In this document: positions 12,942-24,626 of the stretch, piece by piece
Layout of the letters: each line of letters opens with the position of its first letter
Numbering within the stretch: the first letter of the stretch is position 1
Assembly: GCA_009761415.1 (NCBI GenBank)
Contig: QUOL01000013.1
Span: 610,501 to 674,500, forward strand
From: Sarcomyxa edulis
Taxonomy: Eukaryota; Basidiomycota; Agaricomycetes; Agaricales; Mycenaceae
Direction: 5' to 3'
DNA: 64,000 nucleotides
Translations under genes and position numbers: made by a program
Notes under the pieces: model-generated
Databases searched by the model: none
What the model was told of the DNA's origin: nothing
Seen by the model: only the letters and a program-made list of their open reading frames with translations

Positions 12942-14046
12942 GAGATGCCTACTTGAATAGGACTCTGGGTTGCTGGACAAGCCGAAGCTTAAATATCATG
13001 TCCGATAGCTATGTGAGTTATTCATATCGCAGTCAATGAAGTGTCCACGATGAAAGGTCCTTTGACCACGCATCAACGGGAAAGATTGGCATGGGTCTAT
13101 CACCCGGAGGTGAGAAACTAGCCGCTAGATTTGGAATAAAAATATGACTCACGGGTCTGTGCCATAGTCTGAGTACCGTTCGTGAAAGTGCAGAACGGAA
13201 AAGTTCCCAAATGCCTTAAGCGCTCGATGTTGGTGACGGAACTCCTGCTTCGATGCCGCTGGAACCGGATAATCCGGGTTGGTTCATATCTCAAGGTGAA
13301 CACCACGCCAAAAACCGGAAACCGAGCCAAGAGGAGAAACGGAAACAAAAGATTGAAGGCTAGTCTGCCTAAAATGATTGAGTTTCGGGATGTTCGGTGG
13401 CTTCTAGGGGCGCTACTTCACTTCTACTGACCGGCCCTTTGGCCGCACATCAAGGAGATTGGACTGGAACCAATATCTGACCGATGTGCCAGTCAAGGGT
13501 CGGGAGTGTGGTTGATGAAGGATAGATATAGAGATCGAGAAAGATAGGTAGAGTTTCAGTAAAGACAAAGTAATAATATGCATACTTCTCGACGCCGATA
13601 AGGAGGTCTCCATCAAGCCAGTCATAGTCAAGCCGATCTTTGTAAACAACTGAGACGCACCAAAGCCTAACTTTTTCGGGACCAGGTTGGAGGATGATTG
13701 TCACTCTGGACCTTGCACCGTAACAACCTCGTAATAGCTGTAATATATCCGAGAAGCAACCGAAAGGATTGAGAAAAATGATCGTCAGAATTTCGCAACA
13801 GATGTGTGCAGTCTGGAATGACAGACCTTGAGTGGCCGCTGGTTTGTTTCCGGACGATGTACGTTCAATCGGCACTGTGGCACTGACAAGACGGCGATTT
13901 GGACGTCGACCGGGGTGGATTTTGGGGGGGCTAATGTCATTGTGCTCGTTCATGGCAGGCAGAGTGTGATATGAGCCAACAGGGCCTCCATGATCATTGA
14001 TGAACGAGGCATCCACGACGTGAACATCACTGTTCCTTCCTTCGAC
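12942..14046. other. gene-poor stretch before the LINE insertion
   Basis: Several open frames occur (the longest on the minus strand at 13450-14166, which runs into the LINE) but none shows a recognisable domain or splice pattern. The last bases are the pre-insertion target of the LINE. Confidence 0.4.
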
Positions 14047-14060
14047 AAGGTGATGCTGGA
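14047..14060 (+). repeat. left target-site duplication of the LINE
   Basis: aaggtgatgctgga, repeated at 16623-16636 directly after the poly(A). The first two A are ambiguous with the tail, so the duplication is 12-14 bp, normal for LINE insertion. Confidence 0.75.
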
Positions 14061-16624
14061 TGGGTGTAAGGCTGAAGAGTTGATGGTCATGTGCGAGAAA
14101 CATAATATTTTGCCTGCAAATCACTTCGGAGGTCGACCTGGACGAGCGACCACGGACTCGATCCACCTCATGGTGAAGACCATCAAGGATGCTTGGCGGA
14201 GGGGGGAGGTAGCTTCAGTGCTACTGTTGGATGTTAAGGGAGCATTTCCCAGCACCGTGATTGACCGACTGGTACACAATATGAGGAGGAGAGGTATTCC
14301 GGTGGAGCACACTGAGTGGATGCTGCGACGCCTGACGGGACGCAAGACGCGACTACGCTTTGACGATTTTCACTCAGACGAGTTTGAAATTGACAACGGT
14401 TTGGACCAGGGCGATCCAAAGTCCCCCATTGACTACGATATTTATAATGCAGATCTCCTCGACATCCCCATCAAGGCCAATGGAGAGAGCGCTACCCTCT
14501 TCATCGACGATTGTGGCGCCATTGCAACAGCACCTACTTTCTCAGAAACGCATAGCAAACTCCGTTCGATGGTGACGCGACCAAACGGCATCGACCAGTG
14601 GGCACTTGACCACAACTGCAGCTTCGGCATCGAGAAATATCAGCTCCTTGATGCCGCTAGGACTCTGGTTCCCCACCCCTTCCTACCGCGACGACGAATT
14701 CCTACTCCTCGGAAGGCACTGGTACTTGGAACTCATCGGATTGAGTCTCGAGAGTGTGTCAAGTTTTTAGGGGTGCACATCGACCGAGCTCTACGCTGGA
14801 AGGAGCAGAGTGCTGCGGCTTTAGCCAAAGGCCAGGATTGGCTCATGCAGTTTGCTCGGCTCTCGAAACCTTCCCGGGGTGTCGCTTCCAAACACGTTCG
14901 CAGGCTTTACCTCAGTATTGCAGTTCCTAGGATGCTATACGCGGCGGACATATTTTTGACACCGGGGAGGCGTAGTAAACGCAAGCAGAGTGCATTGAGA
15001 GCAGGAAGAGCAAATCTCAATAAACTAGCCGGGATACAACGACGAGCAGCACTACAAATTACTGGGGCTATGTGCAGCACCGCGACGGATGTTCTCGATG
15101 CTCATACTGACCTTCTCCCTTTCCACCTTCTGGTGGACCAACATCGACAGCGATCGGCCCTACGACTTGCGACTCTTCCCGTCACTCACCCTCTTCACAA
15201 ACCTGTCCTCAATGCGGCACTACGAAATGTGAAGAGACATCCAACGCCGCTACATGACCTGATGGCATCCTTCAAGATAAAACCAAAGCTCGTCGAAACA
15301 ATTGAGGCAGTGCGACAGGATACGCGTTGGAATCCGGAGGTTGCCATTCGAATTGCCCCAGATGCCAAGCGTGCGGAGGCAGAGGATAGCCAGGATCAGA
15401 ACGACATTCAGGTATATTCGGATGGGTCAGGGATCGAAGGAAAGGTTGGAGCGGCCGCGGTTTTGTATCGGGGAGGACGAGTGAAGAGGACATTGCGATA
15501 CCAGTTAGGGTCAACAAAGCATCACACTGTTTTCGAAGGCGAGGGTGTAGGGATGGTTTTGGGATTGGAGCTATTACGGAAGGAACGGGAGGTGACCGAA
15601 GTCTCTATGGGCATCGACAATCAGGCCGCGATTCTGGCGACTGGCAATAGGCGACCTACTCCGTCGCATCATATATGGGATCTCTTCCACAAACGCCTAG
15701 CTATGGTGACTCGTCAACACCCCGACATCTTCTTGTTGGCTCGCTGGACTCCAGGTCACGTCGACATTGCCGGGAATGAGAGGGCAGATGAAGAAGCGAA
15801 GAAAGCGGCCCAGGAGGGCTCTAGTACAATGCAACATCTCCCCGCTCCACTGCGACGACCACTTCCCTACAGCAAATCGGCACTCAAGCAAGCGTATCGA
15901 AGGAAACTGAAATTGGCAGCTAAAAAGATATGGGAGGCTTCGCCCCGACATTCCGCTATGCAGCGTATCGACCCATCTCTACCATCGACTAAATTCAGGG
16001 TTTTCGTAGCGCCGCTATCTCGCAAACATGCTAGTATCCTCATCCAGCTTCGGACTGGCCATGTTCCCCTCAACAAGCATCTCCATCGAATTGGGAAGGC
16101 TGACTCCCCCACATGCCCGTGTTGTCGACAAACTCCCGAGACAGTATACCACTATCTTATGCGATGCCCTGCACATCAGAACGCGCGACGCGAGCTTTTC
16201 CGAGCTGGCGGATCCAAAGCCCGGCAGATTTCGAGCCTCTTGTCCACTCCAGAGACAGTCAAGGACCTCTTCCGATTCATTGCTCGGTCAGGACGGTTGC
16301 GAACTGTGTTTGGGGACGTGACTCCAACAGATTCCGACGACGAGGCGTAGATGCTGGATCAGCGACTTTCCTTTTCTTTTTCTCATTCCGTTTTCGTTCC
16401 TTTCTCTCTCACTACTCTATTTCACAGTTAACACTACTATATTTTATGCGGATCCCTCCGCTTCGAGTGACGCTCTGCGTTACTCAAAAGCTCTTGCTCG
16501 AGTCAGGCCTAATAATGGACATTACTTATATATGAAGCTAGTTTACCGCATGTATTTCTCTACCATAGGGTTCGCCCCACAGGAGAATAAACGAGGAATT
16601 AAAAAAAAAAAAAAAAAAAAAAAA
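14061..16624 (+). mobile_element. 5'-truncated LINE (non-LTR retrotransposon)
   Basis: The element starts abruptly inside a reverse-transcriptase coding region, continues through RNase H and a Cys/His knuckle, then has about 250 bp of 3' untranslated sequence and an uninterrupted A tract of about 25 bases. Flanking 12-14 bp direct repeats mark the insertion. The endonuclease and ORF1 parts are missing, as in typical 5'-truncated copies. The surviving frame has no internal stop, so the insertion is probably recent. Confidence 0.88.
14062..16350 (+). CDS. LINE reverse transcriptase-RNase H, 5'-truncated
   Basis: About 762 codons of a Tad1-like pol protein. The reverse transcriptase part includes HFGGRPGRATTD, LLLDVKGAFP, the GDP block (LDQGDPKSP) and an active-site FIDD in place of the usual YVDD/FADD. 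The thumb (KFLGVHIDR...) follows. A full RNase H domain has the Asp of VYSDGSG, the Glu of FEGEG, the Asp of GIDNQAA and the Asp of GNERADEEAK. A C-terminal knuckle (CPCCRQTPETVYHYLMRCP, CCHC spacing) closes the protein before an acidic tail. The open frame extends upstream to an ATG at 13990, but the residues before 14062 come from host DNA on the other side of the insertion, so this is not a native start. Almost certainly not an autonomous copy. Confidence 0.85.
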   Translation, partial: GCKAEELMVMCEKHNILPANHFGGRPGRATTDSIHLMVKTIKDAWRRGEVASVLLLDVKGAFPSTVIDRLVHNMRRRGIPVEHTEWMLRRLTGRKTRLRFDDFHSDEFEIDNGLDQGDPKSPIDYDIYNADLLDIPIKANGESATLFIDDCGAIATAPTFSETHSKLRSMVTRPNGIDQWALDHNCSFGIEKYQLLDAARTLVPHPFLPRRRIPTPRKALVLGTHRIESRECVKFLGVHIDRALRWKEQSAAALAKGQDWLMQFARLSKPSRGVASKHVRRLYLSIAVPRMLYAADIFLTPGRRSKRKQSALRAGRANLNKLAGIQRRAALQITGAMCSTATDVLDAHTDLLPFHLLVDQHRQRSALRLATLPVTHPLHKPVLNAALRNVKRHPTPLHDLMASFKIKPKLVETIEAVRQDTRWNPEVAIRIAPDAKRAEAEDSQDQNDIQVYSDGSGIEGKVGAAAVLYRGGRVKRTLRYQLGSTKHHTVFEGEGVGMVLGLELLRKEREVTEVSMGIDNQAAILATGNRRPTPSHHIWDLFHKRLAMVTRQHPDIFLLARWTPGHVDIAGNERADEEAKKAAQEGSSTMQHLPAPLRRPLPYSKSALKQAYRRKLKLAAKKIWEASPRHSAMQRIDPSLPSTKFRVFVAPLSRKHASILIQLRTGHVPLNKHLHRIGKADSPTCPCCRQTPETVYHYLMRCPAHQNARRELFRAGGSKARQISSLLSTPETVKDLFRFIARSGRLRTVFGDVTPTDSDDEA

Positions 16625-16636
16625 GGTGATGCTGGA
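16623..16636 (+). repeat. right target-site duplication of the LINE
   Basis: Second copy of aaggtgatgctgga, directly after the A tract. Confidence 0.75.
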
Positions 16637-18147
16637 GGCCCGTAAAAAGGTCTGGATCGCGCACTGAGATACTTTTCTTGGAGTAGGAGACTCAGCGTGC
16701 ACCAGCGGCTTTTAAGTATCGTCACGGCTCAGCGATGACTTCAGAAGCGAATCGAACCAGATGTCTCTGTTCTTCCTTTTGGACGAGAATAAACGAACGT
16801 ATACGTGGGGTGACGATAGATTAGGTGAGGAGAGGTTTGGGCGACAAAACACGCCATACTTATCGTCACCGCCCTCTCGCACGGACTCTGAATGCAGCCC
16901 GGGCTCAAGACGACGTAGGCGAATCTGTACGGCTTGAACGGTTCGAACGAGACTCTGACGAGAAAACAGAGAGATTGGAGGCCGAAAGTGCGTACGACTC
17001 GAGGAGAAAGAAAGAGAAAGAAAGACTTTTTTGTTTGTGATCGTCGATCGAAGCTTCGACCTGACATCGACGCCTCGAAGCACCCACCGTCTTGCGGCAT
17101 CCCTGAATAAGTGCTGAAGTAATCATTGAACGATTCAGAGAGGGAAGTCATCCGACAAAAGCTGTCCATGAAGCGATGTAGGAGACTAGCTGCCTGCAGC
17201 CGTACTTGGTCTGAAGGACGTTCAGACCAACTTGAAGTTCATACCTCCTTCAAATCGTCTTATCGCTGTGCTAAAAGGGTTCCCGGACGGATCTTTACTT
17301 CCGATGTATTTGACTAGGTCGCTTTCCTGACTATTGGTCTGAAGATGCGACGTCGCAAATGCATAGGACCTCAGGTCAAAATGTTCTGCACGGGTAGTCC
17401 TTAGCTGTATCTACATTACAAAAGATGACGCGTGGGAAACTGCCTCATTAGGCAGGAAGACAAACCACGCGAGACAAACCACGCGGCGGCTTGCTTGAGG
17501 CGAGATGTGACGCCAGTCACAATGCGTCACGAGACGGATTCGACGTCTGACACTCACGAGTCACGTCGCTCAGGCTCTTCAGACTTTCTCTCCACTCTAG
17601 CAGCAAATAGACTCTTTTTTCTCAAGCCCCAAGCCCTCTAATTTGTCAGATATAGGGAACAAAGCCCTCCAAATGCAATCTCTTGATAACAGCCTCGCAG
17701 CGCAGCATGTACTCATTGGCATCTAGCCGTTCGCAACAACTGGAGTCTGGCAGCAGTCTAGCAGTATCCATAACCCTTAATCTGGTCACGGTGTATCTTG
17801 AAGTTCTGAATGCAGGACTAGATATCTCACTACTGGACACTGCAGGGCTTCGAAGCTTTACATGAGTTGCGACAAACTTGGATTTATTTGGAAACTCGGT
17901 GCGCATGAATCTTCAGAAGTACTGGAGCATACGAGCCCGTATGTTGACCCCCGGTCTGTTGTATGCGCACATCGAGTGACGGTAATGTGCTCTTAATTAC
18001 TAGAAGCCTCATTGAGCTAATAAGGCTTGATATGATCATAGGAACTGCCCCAACAATCTCGAGAACCCGACGAGAACCCGAACACGCACAAGCGAGAAAG
18101 ACGTCGTTCCCAAGCTCAACAGGGCCAGCGGGGGACCCACAGCAACG
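16637..18147. other. intergenic, no gene recognised
   Basis: Short overlapping frames only. Around 17430-17580 there are repeated scraps (acaaaccacgcg twice, and several gacg/cgtca words) that do not form an ordered array. Confidence 0.4.
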
Positions 18148-18796
18148 ATGACCAGGATGCCAGAAGCAGGTATACGCATACAAATCCGACTGGTCTGTAC
18201 TTATGTATCCTGATCTTTAGTTTCTTCTCACTCAAAAAATGCAGGTGGACGCGATCTTGATTCATATCGATTAGTGATTCAGCGCAAAATGAAGTCCTCG
18301 AACTGTGTCCAAAGTTCAAACGGTATGTTGATCTCATTTAACAAATATCAAATTCTCAGGCTCCGAGTCGGAGAAGGAAACCACTACGGATCTCATAGGA
18401 ACTGACCACCCTTTCGACAATGCGGGTAAGTAAGTCTCATACCTTTTTGCATCGAGAATGACATTCTACAGTCTCTCAGGTCATGGTCACAGATTCTTTG
18501 GGCGTGAAACGCTCCTGGCATGGGTTTTGATTTTCTTCATATGATGCATGTCGCAGATGATAACGCTGCGCTTGGACTGTGCTTGGACCTCGCTTCTCGC
18601 CGTGACTTGGGACATTCAGGTTCTATGCCCATCGTGCCGAGTGACGAGCCGAGATGCTCTCTCGGTCCACAGCAGCAGCAACAACATTCGGGAAGTGCTG
18701 CAACCAGGGCCCAGTATGCCTCCCACTCCTCGAACATCTTCTAGCATATTATGCATGCTCTTTGTCGGTGACAATATCGACAGTCGGAGAAGTTAA
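18148..18796 (+). CDS. tentative small multi-exon hypothetical gene
   Basis: I do not recognise this gene. From an ATG at 18148 the frame passes through plausible introns (donor GTATAC at 18170, donor GTATGT near 18322, donor GTAAGT near 18425). It keeps open a Ser/Asn/acidic-rich stretch containing SESEKETTTDLIGTDHPFDN. Two readings of the last exon are possible after an acceptor near 18555. One ends in a Gln-rich tail (SLGPQQQQQHSG) with a stop at 18742-18744; the other ends at 18796. No domain is visible. It could equally be non-coding sequence with chance splice sites. Confidence 0.22.
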
Positions 18797-18799
18797 GAC

Positions 18800-19229
18800 T
18801 CGATGTCTGCAGCAGCTGCTAATACGACTCTTTAAGAACTTTCGATTACTTGGATGTATAATAGTTAGAAGACTCAACGACTGAGGAGGTCGAGCTTTTA
18901 GAATTGGTAACCGAGAACTCAAAAGAAAACGTAGAATTTCGCATCTCTCTCTGTATCATCGGGCCGTAAGGCACGGGTATCTGCTAGTATCTTACATATG
19001 CACACCCAGACATTGATGATCCAGGCACATGAAGCAGATCACTTCTGATGTCCCTCGGGATGCTCGAAAGCGAGGATGCTCGTATGGCACTGGGTGTTGG
19101 TTGTCCTCCCGAAGCGACTTGAATGGCAGTAGACAGAGGAGACGTGTAGCTGCATCCAGCGGTTTCCAATCGTCTGGTAAGGCCCAAGTGAATGAATTCC
19201 AGTGGTATCTGAGGTTGTATATAATGATA
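18800..19229. other. intergenic, nothing recognised
   Basis: Downstream flank of the G-patch gene; no conserved frame or repeat seen. Confidence 0.4.
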
Positions 19230-20325
19230 TCACCCTAATCTTAGCCTCGAAGAACCGATGCCGCTCCGAGGAGCATCGTAAGAGGGAGAGTCCGATGGAC
19301 CAATGTCCTGCTCTGGTGTCGTTGCACCAGAATTGACAGAGGAACTTTTGGAAGATCTAGCCAGGAGCTTCTCCTTGAAATAGTCGGCGACACTTTTCGT
19401 GGACGTAGTAAGTTTTTCCAGAGTAGGGCTGTCGTCCAGCGGCGTCAATGTTCCAGGAGTACCATATGCAGAGTTTGAAGCGGAAGTCAATGGGGTGGGA
19501 GCTACACCGAGGATCTCAGCAATTTCAGCTGCAGATTTAGACCGTATGTTTTTGGAGGCTACGGCTCGTGCACGATGCCTATGTTCCGATTCAATTAGTG
19601 AAGAGAGATTTGTCGAATTGAGAGCAGATAAACTTACGCGCCAACTCGAGAAGTGAAACGTTTGACTGGGGTCACCTGTACAGGTGGGTCTGGTGATGGT
19701 TTCTGACTTGGCCCTGCCTCGAGCTCTTTCGATTTCTTGCTCTTCTTCGATTTCTTCTCCTCAACGTCCTCTTCCTTCTTCCGCTTGCGTTTCTTTTCAG
19801 ACTTGCCCACCGACGTAGCTTCGTCTTCCCCTACCACCTCGTCAACTTTCTTGTCCTCAGCATCACGTTCCTTCCTCCTTTTCCGCTTCTTCTCAGATTT
19901 GCTCACCGATGCAACATCGCTCTCTGGTATCGCTTCGTCTACTTCCTTACCTACCTCTACGTTATCGGCATTATTCTTTGATGCACTATCATTCAACCGT
20001 CTCAGGACGTCCTCGAAATCCTTGTTCTGCTTCCAGGCGATACCATTAGGGTCCTTCGTGTGTGCTGCTCCAATTCCCAACATATCAAGTTTATGCGAGA
20101 CTTTTATGTGTGACGTTCGGCCTTCGCCAGTGGCTCCTAGACCTTTTGAGGGGTCCCACCCCATTTTTGCGAGATAACTCTGGCCAAACTTGGCAGCATC
20201 TGAAAAAGATGCGAAATTTGAGTTGAACGCAATTTTCAGGAGTGTAAGTGCATACCATCAGCCCACGATAGATTCCGTGGATCAGCGGGAATACGCTGTT
20301 TCTCTTTTCTCCCGGAGAGACCCAT
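19230..20325 (-). CDS. PXR1: PinX1/Gno1-like G-patch protein
   Basis: Nucleolar G-patch protein of the PINX1 / yeast Pxr1 (Gno1) family, which helps pre-rRNA and snoRNA processing, probably by activating the Prp43 helicase, and can inhibit telomerase. Exons (minus): 20325-20256, 20199-19638, 19578-19230; 326 residues. The N-terminus (MGLSGRKEKQRIPADPRN) is family-typical. The G-patch (FGQSYLAKMGWDPSKGLGA through SHKLDMLGIGA) spans about residues 25-65. The middle carries a near-duplicate Lys/Glu block (SKSEKKRKRRKERDAEDKK, then GKSEKKRKRKKEEDVEEKK) that resembles nucleolar-targeting sequence, and the C-terminus is Ser/Thr-rich after AHRARAVASKN. Confidence 0.93.
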
Positions 20326-20598
20326 GTTAGTTCGACAGACGATAGAAGGGCCACTGGCGACGACGAAGCTCAGGCCTTGCAAGTGATGCAAGCCTGAGAG
20401 AATTGCACCGAGGAGCACAGCCACATCCTAAGCGCGACTCGATCCGAAGTCACCGAATCACGATTCAATTGGCATCCACGAGTTATGGAATATGAGTTCG
20501 TAGGCAACGCAGAACAGCACAACCCGACCGCATCCAATTGCGATAAATATACTGTTATTTATTCGAAAGGATTGACCCGAAAAAAATTTGACGATGAA

Positions 20599-22776
20599 TC
20601 AAGAGATCAAGTACATCATGCATCGTGACTCGGATTGACTATGTCTCCGTCGCCTGAAAAGGACCTCCGCTTTTTGAGATGGTACGCACATAGGCCCGAA
20701 CCATTCATCCAGTGGTCTGACACCTTCATTCGCCATCTTAACATCGTAGTTGAGAATCACGTGCGCTAACATGTATTTCATTTCGAGCGCAGCGAGAAAA
20801 CGACCGGGACTGAGTGTATATCAGACATTGGATTCGAACGGTGCGTGGAATTGTATGGCTTACCACGTGTGTCGTCCTCCTCCAAATGCCAAGTAATCTA
20901 GTCCAGTACTTGTCAAGCGATGCTTGAACTCTTCTTCTCTTCCGCCGTTCGCAGCCGCTTGTTCTCTTGCCCTCGAGAACCTGAAGCCATCGAAATCAGT
21001 GGGATTATCGTATAACTCCTCATCATAGTGCGTCGCAGTAGGCGCTGCAGCGACAATAGTTCCGACCGGAATAACAGATCCGTCAGAGAACCGGAAAGGT
21101 ACCAAAGCCTTGCGAGGTAACGAGACTGTATGAGATACAAATGAGCCGTGAATAGATGATCAGCGAAGGTCTAAGCCTTACGTGCACCTAGTCCATTCAT
21201 ACGTTGGGATTCCTTCAAGAATGAATCTAGTCTCCAGCATTTTCCGAGATCGTCTTCATCGAGACCATAATTCTGAAACACGTATTTGGGACCCATATTT
21301 GCTTCTAGTTCCTCTCTCAGTAAACTAAGGTATATCGGTTTGGACGCCAAGTGATACAGCGCATGAGTAAACGTCTGCGAAGCTAGCGACATGAGCTTTA
21401 GGAGAGTCAGAAGAGGAGAAAAATGTATTACCATAGTAGTAGAATGGAGAGCCATGAAATTGACATTCAACATTCGAAGCGATAATGATTCCGCTGTACG
21501 CGCCTGTCCAGGCGTCGCAGCATCCATCAACCAAGTAAGCATGTCGTTCTGACAGTCACTCAAATGATGAGAAAACAAACTGAAGAATAAACGAGCTCCG
21601 CAACTTACAAGCTTATCATCTTCCCCAACGTCGGATTGGGTAATTCGGCGACGCCGTTCTTCAATTAGCGGGAAAAGATGTTTGGTCATACGCTCTTGAA
21701 GGCCAGCTAGTATCGCGTACGCAGTTCCAGCAATTCTAACGTTATGTGAGCCATGGTTGCTGACCTGAAACAATTTCTACTGGAAAAAAACACGAACGGT
21801 TTCAAAAATCCAGGGAATACATTCACGAACACAGCTCCAAAAATTACATGTCCTGTGAATTTGATGTTGATCTGGCAGTAGTCTTTGTTACGGCCTAAGC
21901 AGAAAGACGATCGACAACGCATCGGACCATAAACCAGCAAACACTTACAGAGGGGCAGTCCAACAAACGATCGATTAACGGCTCGGCATACTATCTGCTT
22001 GAACGTCTCCGTAGCTGGAATGGGTACCCAATCTTGGAAACGCTATCCATAACTATGTCGTCTCAAGAAGGTTGACGACTTACCTTCACCCGACAATTTG
22101 GCATCTATCAAGTCAGAAAAAGCTGACACAGTTTCGTCCAAGATGTCCGGGAGTACTTGGTTGAGGTTCTTGTTCATGGCGGTACGAATGACACCAAGAT
22201 GGTAGGTATCGTGGCGAATTTCGGAGCCTAAGGTGTAATCGGATTGGAGAAGCTGGTAGAACCGTAAGTATGGGATACATTCACCGATGAATAAATCGAT
22301 AAATCGCACATCAACCATTGCAGCCTCCATAGAGAGAACATTCTCAGGCGCAGATCGGAGATCATCTAGCAGCTCTTGTCCAGTCGCTATCACGATCCAT
22401 CGATCCATTTGCGCGATTTTGAACAATCGGCCTTTATACTGCAGTCAGCGTAAGTAAACATCGAGATATGACCCAGAAGGGATAACACAGGAAAATATAC
22501 CATTTTAAATCCGGACTGGAGCACAGTGTTCGCATCCACGAGGTATTGGATAGCAGTGATATACGACGTTAGTATGCCGCTGTATCCAGCAGTCGGTATG
22601 CCGCTCTGATAAAAGCAATCAGGATATGATATCGTGCAGGCAGATGACACCTTTACCAGATCCAGACGCTCTCGAATGGCTCGCCTGACAGCCACGAAGC
22701 CGAACCAACTGAGTAGCACATAGAGGGAGTATAATAGCAGGGATCCTTCCATGGCGATATTGCGTCTGAGAGCCAT
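20599..22776 (-). CDS. cytochrome P450 monooxygenase (second)
   Basis: Haem-thiolate monooxygenase, different in family from the one at 1.3 kb and closer to basidiomycete P450s often called ent-kaurene-oxidase-like. Exons (minus): 22776-22657, 22605-22501, 22438-22084, 22032-21949, 21894-21798, 21735-21609, 21548-21432, 21374-21182, 21125-20864, 20809-20599; 556 residues. Seen: N-terminal membrane anchor, the family segment LQSDYTLGSEIRHDTYHLG, an I-helix NFMALHSTTMTFTHAL, E390-S-Q-R393 (ExxR), DFDGFRFSR in place of the PERF loop, and haem loop FGGGRHTCPGRFLA with the Cys at about 487, its codon split by the last intron. A second in-frame ATG lies eight codons downstream. Substrate unknown. 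Confidence 0.92.
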
Positions 22777-23984
22777 GGGACCTAGTTATATAAGAAATAA
22801 ACTTGAGAAAGAAGTTGATGAGGGTTGGTAAGTCATCTGGACTAGACTGCACACACATGCTATATTGAGAGCGCCACTATCATCATCGAAGTAGAGTTGT
22901 GTATCTTTGGTTGACGGTGCCCCAAGTCCCTCTGAAGATTGATATTCTCATGTTGGTGAGAATCGAAAAAACTTTGGGAAGAGGTCTGTTCCTGGGAAAG
23001 GAGATCTGCAAAATTTTGGGGCTCGGGGTTGTAGACTGGCACGGACATTCTTGTCATAGCAGAATCGATAACGAGTAGCCACCATGTTTGTCAGTGGCGT
23101 TAGTGGTACGAGTCCATGTAATTCAGTAGCCAAGAGTAAGTCCCGGATTTTGAGAAAAATGGAACGTATCGTTTCTCAGACCCAGAGAAGGGATCTTCGG
23201 ACATCTTCGGTCGCTTCGGTGACGCCCCTTGACAAACACCTCCAAAGTGCGCCGAATGCTCAAGTACCGATGAGCTACTATCAAGTACTTGAGAGCGTCG
23301 AGTAGAATAGTCCAAGTGCTGTCTTGGTGCTCTCGTCGTTCGACGGCTTTGCTAAATGTAAATTTCTAAAAAATATGCCATTTTCGGTTACATAGGTTAG
23401 AGTCACACTGCAGAGAGTTCTATGAGCGCTCAAAATGTTATTCAATACGAGAAGAACTCACTCGATAATTGGGTATGGTCGTAGGTCGTAGAGGGTATCA
23501 ATTACAGAGAGGAAAAAACTCAGTAGAAATGACCCTGGACGTACGTGACGAACAACCTGAACGTTGTGGTAGAGAATATGATCTAGGGGAGGAAGTAATA
23601 CGGTCGCCTGAAGCTGAATGTGGTCCGAGTGATAGAGTACCTAGAAAACCGAATAGTCAGCAATATAGGACTTTTAATGAAACCAAACCTCTTCGATCCA
23701 CAAGCGAGTGGAGCTAGAGAGTCTGTCTGGAGTTTAGGAAAGGCAGTCGAGATGTCGGTGTCGAGACGCGATGCGTGTGCCTGTTCTCGATCAGAGTTCC
23801 CAAAAAGGGAAATTCCGCGTCGGCTGTGGTTGGAGTGAATGCGAATCAGGAATTGGGGAGATATGAGACTAGGATAATATGGGGGAAGGCCCTTCGATGC
23901 TGCTGTCGACCAACGAGCGAGCTTTTGTCGTGGTGGGAAGAGAAAAGAAGGCGCAAAGCTTGATTCTCGTGGCTGTGTAGCCAA
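22777..23984. other. intergenic, up to the chromovirus insertion
   Basis: Open frames on both strands (longest minus 23583-24095, which runs into the LTR) have no recognisable domain. The chromovirus is inserted at 23985-23989. Confidence 0.4.
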
Positions 23985-23989
23985 ACTTG
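23985..23989 (+). repeat. left target-site duplication of the chromovirus
   Basis: acttg, repeated directly after the right LTR at 41257-41261. Confidence 0.85.
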
Positions 23990-24141
23990 TGTAAGCGTAG
24001 CTTACCAATACGTTACACTGTTTGGCTACGCCTTTAGATATCTCCGTCTCGCGTGTATTCCGTTCTTTACCTTTTAATACCACGCTCCGTTTCATTTTAC
24101 TTCTGTCTGTCTTTCAGTGAAGACAACACGGTCGTCTTACA
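23990..24141 (+). repeat. left LTR of the chromovirus (152 bp)
   Basis: Starts tgtaagcgtagc and ends gtcgtcttaca. Identical by eye over its whole length to the right LTR (constant offset of 17,115 bp). Unusually short for an LTR. Confidence 0.92.
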
Positions 24142-24626
24142 CTTTTTTTTAAAATCGTACTCGGATCGTCCACCGCCCAAGCTTTTTTCGAAGCGTTTTG
24201 GCCTATTTTGGACTCAGCGTGTTCAAATTGCTTCCGCGGCCCTTTTTTCACATCATCGTCTCTTTACTCGCTCAACTCCCCTCCCTCATATCCTCCTTTC
24301 TCGATAAAATCCCCTGATACGTTCCCGAATACCCACCCCCTCCATTTTCTGTCTGAAAACGGCGCAAATTTGTGCGCATATATCGACCCCTGTGCTCTCT
24401 CAACGCTCGCCTTGTCACGCTGGCACGCACCCGTTCTTCCTATCGCTCGTCCAGCTTCCATAGCTCGACATCCTCTCGCCTGCCTTCCTTGACACCGTCC
24501 CCCGAACGTCCTACGCCGGCCACTCAAGCCCGCCGCCCTTCTCAGCCCCTTGCTACTCCTCCTGTTCCTTCTGACTCCGAATCCTCTTCCGACTCCGAAA
24601 CCGATCTGTTCACTGTCTCCAACGCC
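24142..24626 (+). other. chromovirus leader and 5' gag region
   Basis: Begins with a T-rich run right after the LTR. The gag frame is open from 24372, but its first codon there is GTG; the first in-frame ATG is 24627. The stretch in between codes Ser/Pro/Thr-rich sequence and may be untranslated leader or an alternative start region. Confidence 0.5.

Noticed and set aside
13990..14061. ATG at 13990 as the start of the LINE protein
   Set aside because: The duplication at 14047-14060 shows that bases before 14061 are host DNA fused by chance in frame.
13450..14166. 238-codon minus-strand open frame
   Set aside because: It crosses the LINE insertion boundary, so part of it is antisense LINE sequence, and the host part shows no domain.
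16600..16624. A tract as a simple microsatellite
   Set aside because: It lies exactly between the LINE 3' region and the target duplication, so it is the LINE tail.
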